Assembly (NCBI RefSeq): GCF_047663525.1
Contig: NC_092613.1
Location: forward strand, 6,535,501 to 6,599,500
Direction of reading: 5' to 3'
Source of the DNA: Anas platyrhynchos
Taxonomy: Eukaryota; Chordata; Aves; Anseriformes; Anatidae
Length of the DNA stretch: 64,000 bases
The notes under the pieces were generated by a model that worked only from the letters and a program-made list of their open reading frames with translations, did not search any database and was not told where the DNA came from. The position numbers and the translations under genes were made by a program. Shown here piece after piece: positions 23,401-36,005 of this stretch. Each line of letters begins with the position of its first letter. Position 1 is the first letter of the stretch.

Positions 23401-26164
23401 AGGTTGTGAGAAGGAGGATTTCACAACCCCATGCTTCCGTGGCTGCCGTTTCTAGTCAAACTCCTGGTCCCGAGGGAAATAAAGCAGTCTGGGCAACGCT
23501 GAGAGCACAGTTCCAGATTTGCCAGGAAAAAAAGAAAGCAAACAAAGAGCGCTGCGTTCCTAGGGGTGGTGCAGCCATCTCTCAGCATCCCGTCCTTAAC
23601 CTGAGCAGGTTGTATGGTGTTCAGTCAAGACTAATCAGGAGCAGAAAGCCCTGTCTTGCAGCATGTCAGTGCATGTTTGTCCTTTGGTGGTCTTGGCTCC
23701 AGTTTCCCTGTGTTTACCCCAACTTCTATTTCAAGAAATGTTGCAGGGAGAGCTTTGCCCTTCACCTTCTGACTCTGACCTCAGAGTTTGAAGCTCTGGG
23801 ACAGGATCTCCGAGCAGACACGTCCTTCTTCACTGCTTACATACACCACACGGTGAGAGAGCTGATGCTGCAGAAGTAGAAGTGGCATATTTAGTGGTTT
23901 TAGAGAAGAGGCAGTCAGCGGAGGAGCAGTGATCACTGAGATGACCATGCAGGTGCAGCTGGAAGCACCGCAAAGGTTTCCAAGGGCTCTGTGGCCAGCA
24001 GCAGGGCAGAACGGGGCTGGAAGGAAGCTGCTTTCTGTTGGAAATGTTGCCGATGTGATGTCCCAGTGGCCTCTGAGGACGTTTGCTGTGTGTGAGCAAA
24101 TAACAGGGATGTCTCAGCTAAGCACGTACTCCAGTGTTTGCATGCAGAGCTCACGGTTCCCCTGCCAGGTACCTCTCCAGCAGCACAAGTGCGTCCCAAG
24201 TGCACAAGATTTCGGTCATCATTTTGTTTGACTCATTTCCTCAGGCTTCAAAGCCTGTCTTTGTGCTCAGAACTGCTGCTTTTCATGTCACCCTTTTTAC
24301 TTGGAGCCTTTTCTGTAGCTGAAAAGTGGAACTTTTTTTTTTTTTCTCATTCAGGCTTTTTTTTTTCCCTCTTCTATCATAATTTAAAAAAAAATGAACA
24401 GGATAAGCTCCTACTTTCAATACCAGCACTGGCCTCCATGCAAAACTCAAGAAAATATTGAGCGAGAAACTGATTTAAAATAAAATAAATATCCCTTCCT
24501 TCCCTGAAGGTAACAGCAAGCAAAGGAATAATCTGCTGATGAAAACTGCTTTGCACCTTCCATTAGAGCAGGGCTATTTCCAGCAGCGGCTATAATGTCT
24601 TGTTCCCAGACCCAGGCTTCATCCAGTTCCTCTCAGCTTAATCATCCTTGTCACAAAAATACCACTTAACTGAAACAACATGGTGAGAGGCACCCGAAAA
24701 TTGAAGGGTGAGGGAAGGACGCGGGCTGTTCCCAAGCACTGTGACTGCAAACATTTCCCATAACTCGGCACCGTGCGATGCCTGCGTCCCTTTGGGATGC
24801 CGCGGTGCAGGGCGGCACCTTCAGCAGCTGCGAGGGCAAAGCGGAGCAGACTCTGCAGAAAGACAAAAAATCCAGCTTTGGGCTCAAGAAGCCCCAGAGG
24901 TGCCCAGTGCTGGGGTGGAGAGTGTAGGAGGGAAGCCACAATGCACTCGTCCTGGCGTTGGCAGGAGCAGGGCCCGCGGGTCCCCTGGTCCTAACTGGTG
25001 TCTCCCTCCCCATGGAGAGACAGGGACAGTTGCAACCTGAAATAATTCTTCCCCGTGTCCATCACAGGGAGGTTTTCCAATCCAATAAACTAGGCCCTGC
25101 TTTGTTATTTTTTTCCTTCGGTGTTCCTAGCAGCTATTTAAGATGATTCCTGTCTTACCCCACCCCTCCTTAGCAGAAGCACACCCCTGCTGTCTCTGCC
25201 TCTGGAGATTATTTGTTTCTTATTTGAAAAAAAAGACAAAAATGACGTTTTCCTCCTGCTGGAAGTGCACAGACTTGCTTGGGAACCTGCTCAGGTTTGG
25301 CTTTTCTTGCTCAGTTTTCACATCGCCTTGCCCCGCCACGTGTGGACTTCCCCAGCTCTGTTCAAATCCATTAGCAGGTGTGTTTGTTGAAATAAATGCA
25401 AGCTTGATATTAAGTGGATTACTTGTCGAGCCGTTTGTCATTGTAAGGGGAGTTGTCACTGAAAGGGATTAGCAGAAAGTGCACAAATAACTTCCAGCAA
25501 GAGGCTTGTTAATCACTTCCCAATTCCCCCTCCCACTGAACCGCGGAGCCCGGGTCACCGGGCCGAAATTTCAGGGGAGCTGCCAGGCCTCAGGCTGGGG
25601 CAACCAAGGTCTTAACGAGGCAAGTGTGAGGAGCTCTGTTGCCAAAAGACCCCAGAGACCTCGGCCAACGCATTGGTGGCTGAAAACGGGGAATCTTGGT
25701 ACAAAGAAAACTTGTGCTGTCCTGCATGGAGAGGGGTTAGAGCCAGTGAAGGAGCCCAGGGCTGGGCCCACTGTCATGGCTCCGGGCCTGTGCCAGCACC
25801 TGGATCGGCTGTGACAGCTCTAGGGAGGGTGTGCTAATTAACAGCGGGCTTTGCTCGTCCCTTTTGAGCTTCGGGTTTAGCAGCTTCAGCTTGAATGTGC
25901 TTGAATGAGGCGTCAACGTGCTGGGCTGCTTCAGTTTGCGGCCTTGGTGTGGCTCCAATGGTGGAATCCCAGGGAGGGCGGCCCTCCAGGCGGCCCTGAC
26001 GGCAGGCCCCATCGGGAGGCTCCTTCCTGGAATCCGGGATCAGGGTTTTATTAGGATAGGATGAATTAAAAGCAGGACGACTTGGAGCACACAGAGTGTC
26101 ACCACGTTCCTGCGTCCTGACAAGTCCTGAGGAGGGAGCTGAGGCCTGGGGCACCCCTGGGACA

Positions 26165-26350
26165 GGCCGAGGGAGCTGGGGCTGCTCAGCCTGGAGGAAA
26201 GGCTGAGGGGAGCCCCGTCCGTGGGGATAAATGGCTGAGGGGAGGTGTCGGCAGGATGGAGCCGGGCTCTGCGGTTGTGTCCAGCGACAGGACAAGAGGC
26301 AGCGGGCACAGACGGAAGCCCAGGAGGTTCCAGCTCGATATGAGGGGCAC
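26165..26350 (+). mobile_element. Degraded CR1-type LINE fragment
   Basis: The stretch reads like the 3' part of a chicken-repeat-1 element in sense orientation. It has GGCTGCTCAGCCTGGAGG near 26180, followed by GGCTGAGGGGAG, then CAGCGACAGGACAAGAGG near 26283, GGGCACA and CCAGGAGGTTCCA near 26321. These landmarks occur in this order in CR1 3' regions as I remember them. The characteristic terminal 8-bp microsatellite is not visible, so the copy is truncated or eroded at its end. CR1 is the dominant retroelement of birds and other sauropsids and supports that origin for the window. Confidence 0.75.
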
Positions 26351-27469
26351 CTCTGTGCTGTGAGGTGACAGCCCTGGCCCCTCTCCTCCCTTGCAATGTC
26401 CTTCTTCTAGTGTTCGCTTCTTAAAAAGGCTGTAGGGAAATAGCTGGTAGCACTGGCAGGTGGTTTGTGCTCGCTTGCAGGAACAGCATTGCTAATACCA
26501 CTGGTAGTGGGACGTCGGGCTCAATTTCCAGTTCAAGAGACTGAAAAAGTGTCAGACTGCGCCTCGGGTTTGAGTAAACATCTGCCAGATGGAGAAACTT
26601 GCAGGAAGGAAGCGCTAGATCAGGGCGGTGCATCCTGCGGGACACCTGTGCTATTGCTGGTTGGCTTTGGCATTTGGAGGAGAAAGCTGTCCAGTCCAGA
26701 AAACCCCATTAAAAACTGCAGTTTACCACAACCAGGCCCTGTAGCGTGTTACAGTGCCAAGCAAAACTCTTCTGTAACCTCCCCTGTGCATTAGCTGGCC
26801 CAGGTCAGTTTTGGTGTATGAGCAACGACGGAGCTGAGAGCTGCACCGCGGCCACTGGGGTGTCGATGGGGAAAGCAGAACCCTACAAGCAGTGTGATTA
26901 ATATTTTGGCTGCTGAGGGCTCCTCTCCCTTCCTCGAGCAGTTCTGCTGTGTGCCCCTCGGTGTCGTGAAGCTCTCCTTGGTAGGGGAGGTGTCTGCCCA
27001 TGGAGAGGAAAACGGTTTGTGGTTTTCAGACATCCAACGTGAATGCGCCAAGAGCTCAGTGCTTCTGGTCCATAAATCACTCACCCACATCATGCATAGG
27101 ACAGCGGTCAAAATCGAGAAGAATTATTTGATTCAAAAAGGAAACAATAGATTAGTTTTGGTCCAAGGAATGGATTTCAATTCCGTAAACTAGGATTTGA
27201 AGTTCAAGGTTCAGTAGTTTTTAGGTTAAGGAAAGAAATTAAATCTGAAGTACTTCAGAGCAGCAGAAGCAATTGAAATTCAGGCAGGAATTGGTGAATC
27301 GCAGTTTGGGCGTGGGAGGTAGCGCTGTGTAGCTTGTTGTGAGCTTGCTGCTTGTGTCAGAGGTAGGAAACTGCTGCTACGTGGCAGCTCTGCGATTCTT
27401 GAATTGAACTGTCAATTCTTCTGGTTATTAATTCAATTTTTCTTTCTTTTTTTCCCTTTCTCCTTTCAG

Positions 27470-27486
27470 CATGAAAGACTTTCCAG
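27470..27486 (+). CDS. PPP1R12B: PPP1R12B shared micro-exon (17 bases)
   Basis: A 17-base exon, CATGAAAGACTTTCCAG, follows a long pyrimidine tract ending TTTCAG and is followed by the donor GTAAGAG. It encodes HERLS plus two bases of an Arg codon completed by the next exon. Its start is phase 0, so both the long-isoform exon (1164-1208) and the short-isoform first exon (15177-15278) can splice to it in frame. In the short isoform it supplies residues 35-39 and most of 40. Such a short exon is easily missed by gene finders; I include it because it restores the family motif TLR-HERLSRLE. Confidence 0.88.
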
Positions 27487-27970
27487 GTAAGAGTTTTGTT
27501 TCTTGGATTTTTTTTTCTGTTTAATATTTATCTGTGGTACTTTTTTCTATGGCTTCAGGGCTTCCCAGCACTTCAAACCAATAGCATAAGCTGAAGCTGC
27601 TTCTGGCCGTTCAGTACTTACCGTAGCAGAACTGTTGGGCCAGCTTGCTCCCAGCCTTCACTCCCCAAATTACCAGATACAACGAGAGACAAACCCTCTG
27701 TGCCCCGTTAGCAACAGAGCCCATTCCCACCATGCAGATGGGAGATGCACGGGAAGTTACTGCCCTGTTGGGGTTGGGGCTGATACCCACTGGACTTTTC
27801 CCACTTGTTTCGGTGCTGCTGCTCCCTGCCCGCGGGCACTGTGCTGCAGCAGGAGCGTGCTCAGCAGTCCCAGAGCCTGTGCACAGCCTCGAGCCCCAGC
27901 CTGGCAGGCTCAGACAGGCAGTCCTGACACTGTCCCTGCTCCATGGTGCTAGATCCTCTTTGCATTTTAG
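27487..27970 (+). other. PPP1R12B: PPP1R12B intron
   Basis: Intron of 484 bases between the micro-exon and the next coding exon. Nothing else is recognisable in it. Confidence 0.85.
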
Positions 27971-28124
27971 GTTGGAAGCAGCTACAAACCCTACTCCTGC
28001 CAGTGACTCCTCCTCCTACAGCGATCGTGCCTCCAGCCGCTCCAGTGCCTACACCCGGAGGGAGAACCGGTTAGCTGCCCTCAGCAGCAGAGCAGAAGAG
28101 GAGAGTAACAGGGACTATAAAAAG
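27971..28124 (+). CDS. PPP1R12B: PPP1R12B shared Ser/Arg-rich exon
   Basis: A 154-base exon begins after TGCATTTTAG and ends AAG|GTAGGA. It completes the split Arg codon and encodes 51 further residues, beginning LEAATNPTPASD and ending EEESNRDYKK. The central SYSDRASSRSSAYTRRENRL is rich in Ser and Arg, as in the family region just before the coiled coil. In the short isoform it covers residues 40-91. The final RDYKK leads directly into the coiled coil of the next exon, matching the family pattern (DYKKLYES). Confidence 0.93.
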
Positions 28125-28669
28125 GTAGGATTTTCAGGTGGATTATTGTCAATGCATGCACCTTAGAAGCTGCCTGTTGCTGCAGAAACCTGCACTGAGA
28201 GTCTTTGGCACAAAAGAGCAAAACAATTTCTTTTCGTTTTCTGTTTCCATTGCCTTTGGGAATGACTGTAGCCTTTTTCAAATGCCACAGCTCTTCAGAG
28301 GGTCAAAAAAGGACAAGGGGTGAAAGGACACCATGCAAAGTCAGATATCTGGGAAGGAAGAGTGAGGGATGAGGCTGGAGAAATGTTGGGAGGGATGTGT
28401 GAAGGAGCAAGAAAAGATGTTGCCGAGCACTGCCAGCATGACCCAAGTATACATACCCAACAGAATTATTTTTTGCTGCTCTAACACTCCAGATTATTTT
28501 TCTTCTGAAACTTTCAACATAATCCTTGAAAGCTAATAGTATGGAGCGATGCAAACCCTGCAGCTGCCTCTGCTCAGTGCTGGGACTTGTGGAGTGGTGT
28601 GGCAGAGCTGGGTCTGTGCACTGGCCTAAGAGCAGCCTGGTTAATTGAAATATTTGGTTCATATTTCAG
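28125..28669 (+). other. PPP1R12B: PPP1R12B intron
   Basis: Intron of 545 bases with no other recognisable feature. Confidence 0.85.
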
Positions 28670-28774
28670 TTATATGAAAGTGCCCTGTCTGAAAATCAAA
28701 AGCTGAAGTCAAAACTGCAAGAAGCCCAGCTTGAGTTGGCCGACATCAAATCGAAGTTGGAAAAAGCAGCCCAG
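28670..28774 (+). CDS. PPP1R12B: PPP1R12B coiled-coil exon 1
   Basis: Exactly 35 codons in phase 0, after ATATTTCAG and before CAG|GTAAGG. It encodes LYESALSENQKLKSKL followed by QEAQLELADIKSKLEKAAQ, a heptad-patterned helix with Leu and Ile at core positions. This is the start of the C-terminal coiled coil that MYPT proteins use for dimerisation and for binding partners such as the small subunit and kinases. Short-isoform residues 92-126. Confidence 0.95.
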
Positions 28775-29046
28775 GTAAGGCAGAAACCAACTCCTGGACT
28801 AGAGAAACCAAGCACTGGCCCATGACAAGCCACCACGTGTTTCAGTGCAGGGAGGGATTTGTTTAGCTCATGGGAAGGAGGGTGCTACAGAGGGGACTTG
28901 TATATTTTGCAGAAATAAGAGTGGTGTGAGTGATACTCTAAGGACTGCTTCTTTGGGCAAGTGCTTCTGTAGGCTATCTAGGCCTTTGTACAGCATCCTA
29001 TGAAATCCTCTCAGTTTTAATAGCTTTCTATTTTTAATTTGCATAG
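28775..29046 (+). other. PPP1R12B: PPP1R12B intron
   Basis: Short intron of 272 bases (275 if the downstream acceptor at 29047-29049 is used). No other feature is seen. Confidence 0.85.
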
Positions 29047-29100
29047 CAGAAACAGGAGAAAACTTCTGACCGGTCTAGCATGCTGGAGATGGAGAAAAGG
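29047..29100 (+). CDS. PPP1R12B: PPP1R12B coiled-coil exon 2 (NAGNAG acceptor)
   Basis: Eighteen codons, QKQEKTSDRSSMLEMEKR, ending at the donor GTATGTG. The acceptor is a tandem TAGCAG: splicing after TAG at 29046 includes an extra CAG (Gln), while splicing after CAG at 29049 starts at Lys. Either choice keeps the frame and changes the protein by one Gln. As I remember it, the human protein has two Gln here (AQQKQEK), which argues for use of the upstream AG. Short-isoform residues 127-144. The SDRSS motif holds potential basophilic or proline-independent phosphosites, but this is not established here. Confidence 0.93.
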
Positions 29101-30666
29101 GTATGTGTCTGCTTTCTTCTGAGTCGCGATCCTTGCCTTGAATTCCTCTGCAAGGCAGAGCAATTTCTTGAAGGAAAGTGTTAATTAAAAGATAAGTTAT
29201 ATTTTTGCCTTGCAGAGCAGTTCACAGTGATAATTGTGTTCTGACCTTTTCAACGCCTGCGACTTCTCTGCTCTCTTTGCAGATCAGCCACGTTCTGGTC
29301 TCATTCCTTTGTTACAAGAATCTACAGACCAACAAATAGTGGTGCATGGTCCTAAGGGGCTGTTGATCCATTATGCTTTAAAAATATTATTGTTCCTTGT
29401 AAATAAAGTTTCAGGGCGGAGAGGGGAGCAAAGCACAACACCAGCTGGGTGTCTGTCTGACGATTATACTGGAAATCTGACCATCTGATTGCTCCTTCCT
29501 CCGAACTGAGCAGTCAGCTTTATTGCAGCAGCTAAGCTGACCTTGCAGCGTGTGGCTGTCTCTGCCCTAAATGACCTTCAGCCAGGTCAGAAGGGGCTCG
29601 GGGAGGTCTGTAGTCCACACACCAGGCACAGGCAGTGCTGAATTTGAACTGCCTTCCTCGGGGCTTTGTCCAGTCATTTCATGGAGATTTGTAAGTGTTG
29701 AGGCTCCACAGCTATGGCCCCTTGTTCTGGTGCTTAAATATCCTCAGAGTTAACTTTTTATCTTGTATCTAGTCAGAACCTCCCCTGCTTCAGCTGATGG
29801 CCATTATCTCACATTCTCCCACCACATACCTTAATGGTTAATTAAAGTTAGAGCCGGCCATCACTGCCATCTGAACCAGCAGCTGGGGGAAGTCGTGACA
29901 TGGGTGGAGCTTTGTTTTTGTTAAAAACAAACAAATGTGTCAGTGAGAGCATTGCCCTGAGCAGGACATGCCCAACCAGAGGGAGCTCACCCCCACACCC
30001 TATCTCCCACCCATATAGGGCGCTTCCAAGATGGGGCAGCATTCTGCATTATTTTTGTTGCATTAGGATCACAGCAGGTACAAACGCAGGTTTCTAACAG
30101 AGAGAAAAGAGTGTTGCTTAGTAAGGATGGCATTAAGTGCTTCAGGACAGCTTCTGTATTTTGTGCGCCTGTGTACTGGTTGGTTCCCAGAATCTGCTGC
30201 AGCAGTCAGTCAGTTTTGCAGCTCTAAATTCCTAAATTTATCTGGGAGAAGCAGGATTTCCAGATTCCTTTCCCTGGTCGCTGTTTGGTATTTGATGGGC
30301 TCTGCGGGTTTTGTCATCATCTCCTTTGCAGCAGGGGACGTGCAGTACAGTTACCTGCACGGCTTCACCTGCACAGCTCAAAATCACATTTCATCAGAAA
30401 GGCCTGAAAGCTGGGGTCACTAAACGTAGTGGGATAGCTTCATTGAAGAGAGCTCAGGGCTGAGAGGTCTGCCTAAATGGGCCGCAGCACGGATCCCCTG
30501 CTGGCTGACCAGCTGCCGTGTCCCATCTGATCAGGCTGGTAACCTGCACATTGCTCTGAGATGCTTTTCAGTGACTGCTCATACATAAGACACTTACTTT
30601 TCTTTAAAAGAAAATGCTCTGTAAGTTTTTCACATGACAATCTTTGTTACGAATCTTTGTGAACAG
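29101..30666 (+). other. PPP1R12B: PPP1R12B intron
   Basis: Intron of 1566 bases. No exon or repeat of note was found; open frames inside are short. Confidence 0.8.
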
Positions 30667-30717
30667 GAGAAGCGAGCCCTGGAGCGGAAACTCTCTGAAA
30701 TGGAGGAGGAGATGAAG
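30667..30717 (+). CDS. PPP1R12B: PPP1R12B coiled-coil exon 3
   Basis: Seventeen codons, EKRALERKLSEMEEEMK, follow GTGAACAG and precede the donor AAG|GTAGGA. This is the most conserved coiled-coil segment of the MYPT family (RRALERRISEMEEELK in MYPT1, from memory). It ends in phase 0, so it can join either of the two alternative last exons at 35871 or 39474. Short-isoform residues 145-161. Confidence 0.95.
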
Positions 30718-33700
30718 GTAGGAAATAATCTATTCACTCTATTCTATTTTTTATGCTTTGTGTTAATGTCTTTGGGGATTGTCACCCAGGAATAGGATAT
30801 TAAAAGTATACATGGGAGGGGACTCCTGTTACCTCTGAGTGTGTTCCTTTATGCATAGAGAACTTAATTTAAGGGCTATGTTCTCCAAACATGAAATAGT
30901 AATAAAACTGCTCCGATTGCACCATATGTTTTATTTGTTAATGCTGTTTGATCTGAGAACTGTGAAGGCTGTTCTCCCTAAATGCTTTCTAAAACTAACC
31001 TTTTGTGGCATCCATGAGTTTCAGTTTGCTGATCCCCTGTGCTAGTCTGCGGCCCAAGTTAAGCCGTTGCGGTTCTCTCCAGATGGGTAAGAAGACAAAG
31101 CTGGCTTTTGAGATCACGCACACTAGCCAGGAAAAAAACACAGAGTGATTGTATTCCTGTACTCCCTTCCTAAAGCATGTCACTGGAAGGCTGTGGCAGT
31201 AAGTCAGCCTGGAATGGATTTCAGCAAAGAGGAACTTGCTTCCTGGTGAAACATACAGCATGGCTTACTGTCACGGGACGTCCCCCACTGACTGCTTCCT
31301 TCGCGTTCCCCTCTCTCTCGTGGCATTGCTTCGGAGGACAGTGGCCTCCTGCCATGGCTGGGATGCCCTGGGAGCATGGGGCTGGCGGGGAGCACTGCAG
31401 GGCAGGGAGCAGTGTGTTGGCCGCCTAGGAACACCTGAACCTTCTCACTGATCTTGCAGTGTTACAGCATTGGATGCTGTATGTTCGTGCTCGTGTTCAC
31501 AGAATGCTCCTCTTCGCTCAGTGCCCTGTGCTTCCCTTCCCTCTGAGCATGATCCAGGTGGGACCAAGCTACTTTACCAACAAAAGACACAGGGCTGAGA
31601 GCCGTGAGCTCTCTCGCCACGGTGTGCTGATGGAAATAATTTCCTGCTGTCCTCCAGGAGGCTCCAACTTCATTTTTCTATTTCAAGCTTCATGTATTTA
31701 CCAAGGGTACATCGTTGAAGGACCCGCTGGCTTGTGCTGCATCTTCTGCTGCAGTGAGCACAGAACAATTTGGTGGAGTCTTACTGCAAAGGCTCTCTTT
31801 TCTTTCAAAGAGGAGAAAATAAGTGGATGTGCTAGCTAGAAGGGGAAGGACTGAATGTGCCTGAGCTTCAGGTCCTTTGTCCACTCCACAGGTGGCAACA
31901 TTTAACTCCAGAGATTCTTCCCCATCATTACAGAAATGGGGCCTTCAAGAGAAATACAGGCAGTAGTAGCATTTTGTGTTGTTTCTCTCACTCTGTAGAT
32001 TACTCCACAAACCAGCTCAGGCCTTGGAGTAAAAAGACAAATTGGTGTCCCCTAGTGGTCTGTCGGTTTGGAACATTTATATTGGTTCAGGAACCAATTA
32101 GTGAAATAAGGTGCCTGTAGGGACTGCTGGATGCTGCCAGAGCTCCTCTGGTTCAGCTAGTTGGGAGCTGCAGACTGATGGAAGCCAAGATGGTGCACTG
32201 GGAAAAGCACTGCCAGGAGTTTGACGTGTTCTTGTATTACCCTGAAGCTGCTGGTCACTGCTGGGGACAGCGCATGAGCTGAAGCAGCCTGTGGTCTACC
32301 TGGAAATGAGCTATCAGATCCTCAAGAGTGATGCTTGCTCTTTGCTCCCTGCTGTGTTCCTGCTGCATTAAACAACCAAAATGAGCTTTTGTTAGTGGAA
32401 TAAATAGACACGGAATTTGAAAGTGCCTCTTCTGAGGTCCTACTGTGTTTCCTTATCAAATCCTCAAGCTGCAATTGCGGTGGAAAAGTTAACTCCATCC
32501 CAGCCAGACCCGGTACAGCGCTGAGCACCTGTGTGTGCTGCGACATTTCTTCTGTGACAGCCACTTAATAAAAAGGAGTATGAAATCCATGACAATAAAA
32601 ACGTACTGGGCAAGTCTGTAAGGAAAAGAGACTTTCCATGTCCACTTACATCACGTCTTAAAATTGAAGAGTTGGCCCGGTTGTGTTTGTGCAGAGTGAG
32701 ATAACCTCTGCAGAACATCTGCGTTAATCCCTCGGGTGGAAGTAGTGCCAGGAATCAAACCTATTAATGCTGGCTGGACTTGCATTCCTGCTACTTTCGC
32801 TAATTGAATTGCTATTGAGCAGAATCAGAAGGAATAAGCGATTTAAGCAAATCCACCCATTTCTGTTAAGGTGGAGAGCAGCAACGGGAGATAACCAACC
32901 ATGCCAAGTTATTACATCTTGACTAACACTGCAGTCTTCAGGATTCTGCCCACCAGTCTTTGAACTGAACTGGTCCATCCTGGCTCACATCCAGCCTTTT
33001 GGTCTTTGTCCAGCTCAGTGCTTCAGGTGTAGCCGCAGCAAGGTGAAAGCAGCTGACTTCTCTGGGAGAGGAGGCACAGCAACATCACAGAAAGGTCCTG
33101 GGCTGCTGTGACAGAAATGCTGTGCTCTTCAGCCCAAGCTTTGTTCCTGTCGTGAGTTTATCCACTGCTGATGAAGCTGTCAAGAAATGGAGAGGAGCAG
33201 GATGAAATTGGTGATCTCAAAGAACTCCTTGATGCTAGAGTTGCTCCTGCAGGCCTGCTGTTGGGAAGGTGACAGGGTGGTACAGCATTTTCCTAAGTGA
33301 CTGCAGAATTTGACTGGAGATAAGGCAACTTGGCTGAGGAAGGAGAAAGAAAATTAGCATTTGCACTGAACTGAATTCAATGCCAAGTGCCTGAGGTCCC
33401 AACTTAACACAGCAATTTTCCTTGAAGGTCACAGAAGCTTCTTTATTCTGTAGCAGCTCTGCACCTCCTGGCTTTGTACATTGTGCATGCTTTGGGCATT
33501 TTTATTTCCCCTAGTGTTGCAGGCACAAAATCCTTTAATTGAAGGCAAGTGCAGCTGAACCGAGAAGCCTGCTTTCTGTAAGCCAGGTATCCAGCAGAGT
33601 GATAAGCAATCACAGCGGTGTCGTCCAGATTCTGGTCTTTGCCCTTGGCTTCAGGCCCAGCTTTCCAGCCTTCTCTAGGTGTCTTTGAGCATGATAAATA

Positions 33701-35870
33701 GAAAGCCATCCTACCTGCAGCGCACACACATTCGTGCATAGGTGATCCTTTTTATCATCTGCGGCAGGGTGCTGAGCCTGAGCTGCCTCTGATCGTGCCA
33801 CGCTGCTGGTTTGTGCTGTACTGGTATGGAAAAGTCAAGGTGGTCTCTAAGCTGACCGCAATCCTTCCCACCTCCCGTAGCACGGCACCCCCTTTTACAT
33901 ATGTTTGACATTTTTCTGCCAGCCAGATGCTCAGCTGAGTTCCCTGGAAGGAAACGGAGAATATTTGTAATCCGGGGATGCTCCTCCAGCCTGAGCATCC
34001 CCCTGCAGCTCCTGGGGACCGTCACTCACAGGACAGCCACAGCCTGAGCTGTGACATCTGTCTGACCTCACCAGGCGCAGGACAGCCTGCCCACGGGGAT
34101 GGTGGCCAGGATTTGGGGAGAAGTGTCCCTGCTGAGGTGTCCCGGGAGCTCTTCTGCCCCATAGCTCTGTCTCGGGACCTGCCGGTCTACCTGGTGTCAG
34201 AACTGCGTTGCTGAAGGCCAGGGCTGGTGAGGCAGGGGGGGCTTCATCGCTTGGACAGCTGGGGGGGCTCGGCCCCCATCCTTTCCGTGACTCCTCACAC
34301 TCAGCTGCATCGCTTCTTTCGGCTTTGCAAGGCTTTTGGATGAGGCATCTTCACTCCTTAATGAGGAGCCAAGGCTTTTGGGTAGCTCGAGTTGAGCTGG
34401 AGGGTGGGGGCTTCCTGGGCTACTTCTCGTTTGTACAGGGTTGAGCCCTCCAACAAAACGTCCTGGATGTCCTGGGGCGCAGCGGTTCTGTGGGGATCTG
34501 CAGCCAGCTCCCTCCTGTGCAGTCAGGGGGAAGTTCCTCCTGTCACCATAGGTTTGCCAGTGCTCTTCTGGTTCAGGACAGCTTCGTTATTGCAAACAGC
34601 AACTCCCTTTGACCACTTTCTGTCAATTAAATGGCAGAAAGGAATTCCCTTCCCCGCGGACCCTTCCCTCTACTCCCTGCAGGCGAGGGAGGGGGACGCA
34701 GGCAGCACGGCGCTTTGCGGGCAGGACGGGAGCTGCTTTGCTGTGGGCTGGGATTTCTTCACTTGAACTTCAAATTCCTCTTCTGGCGGGCGTTCCCCTG
34801 CCTGCCTCCCGCTGCCCTGTGCCTGCATCCCCTCCTTCCTGGCAGAGGCTTCCCCGTTCCTGCGGCACCGCTGCCCGACGAGCTGAGCTGCGAGGGGTAA
34901 GGACGGGATGCTGCTCAGGCAGCCCCTGGCTCCACGCACGGTGTAAACGCCCCGCATAAGGTTTTATGTCAGTGTCTCTGGGGAAATGTGGTCCTTGAAC
35001 GAGAAACGGTGATGTCTGCACAGCTTCTGCCCTCTTCTGCTTCTCCTTCTGCGTTGCCTCCGTGTCGTGTGTCCCCCTGTGCAGCTGGGACTGTGCTCGT
35101 CCCACATCGGAGGCTGGGTTCCAGCACTGTCCTGTCTCCTTTCTGTGTTCCTTCTGGTACTAAAAACGCCGTGTTTCGAGTGCCTTCTCTGTAAGATGCT
35201 GTCACTTGTACTGCTGTCGTCAAAATGAGTGGTTTCAGTGTTTTAAGCTTGCACTTCTAGATGAGAGAGACGTTGAGCCTCGGGACAGGGCAGACCCAGG
35301 AGTTCAGGTGCCGTAGGGACGGGGGCTGTGAGGTGATGTGTCTGGGTGACCACGGCAGGACAGTGACACCCACGGGTGATTAATTCATAAATAAAACCTC
35401 CCGTGGAGCTCTGGTTGCTCTTTGCTACTCCAGGCTGCTTTAGCTTTTGGAGACACGTGAAGAAAAGGAGACATAAAGAAATTCCCAGCAGCGCTTTCAT
35501 AGCCCATGGAGGTGGGAAGTCAGCGGTGATAGTTCTCAGAGCAGTAACTCCGTGGCTGTGTGCTGGTGGAGCTTACACCTCAATAAATCAGAAAATAGCC
35601 AGCCAGAGAGCGGCCTGCCCTGTAGGAAATGCACCTTCCTAAAGGCTGTGGAGGCCCCTGGAGAAAGGGAAGGTTCCCAAACACCCTCAGTGTGTTGTAG
35701 GGCTTTCTTCGTGTGCATCTGAGCTGCTGCCTACCCAGCACTCACTGCCACTAATTTTTCTTTTATTCTCTATTTCACTGCTCGTGGACTAAATTCACCT
35801 TTCTGTGCCCTTTTGTGTCCGTGGTGTGTTCTCTCTGTATCTCTGTGTCCACTCCTGTCACTCTCCGCAG
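30718..35870 (+). other. PPP1R12B: PPP1R12B intron before the first alternative last exon
   Basis: About 5.2 kb with no supported exon. Acceptor-like and donor-like sequences exist but none frames a peptide resembling the family. The right part (34.0-35.2 kb) is GC-richer and holds several overlapping open frames that I consider fortuitous. Confidence 0.75.
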
Positions 35871-36005
35871 AATCTCCACCAGCTCAAACAGATTCACACT
35901 CTGAGGCAGATGAATGAGCAGCTGCTGGCCGAGAACAGGGCTCTGACCCGGGTGGTAGCCAGGCTTTCACTGCCCGCCAAGCCCTCCGAATCAGAGGAGC
36001 TGTAG
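35871..36005 (+). CDS. PPP1R12B: PPP1R12B alternative last exon A (zipper variant 1)
   Basis: After a good acceptor (CTCTCCGCAG) the exon encodes 44 residues and a TAG stop. It starts [13 protein letters not shown], continues [16 protein letters not shown] and ends [10 protein letters not shown]. With the shared exons it gives a 205-residue short isoform. Leucines at isoform positions 172, 179, 186 and 193 form a perfect heptad zipper, followed by a Pro/Ser/Glu tail. The human gene has a closely similar alternative C-terminus as I remember it. The stop lies within the exon and no donor is needed, so this is a terminal exon with its own 3'UTR. Confidence 0.92.
   Translation, partial: NLHQLKQIHTLRQMNEQLLAENRALTRVVARLSLPAKPSESEEL

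Larger units (their letters stand above)
15279..27469 (+). other. PPP1R12B: PPP1R12B intron with CR1 fragment and small tandem repeats
   Basis: About 12 kb without a supported exon. It contains a three-copy 28-bp tandem repeat at 15892-15974, a duplicated T-rich block at 20417-20470, an AT-rich islet near 21490-21580, and a CR1-type fragment at 26165-26350, described separately. Poly-T tracts occur near 22502 and 24332. Open frames in the GC-rich parts (for instance 21570-22467) show no family resemblance and overlap one another in several frames. Confidence 0.7.
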
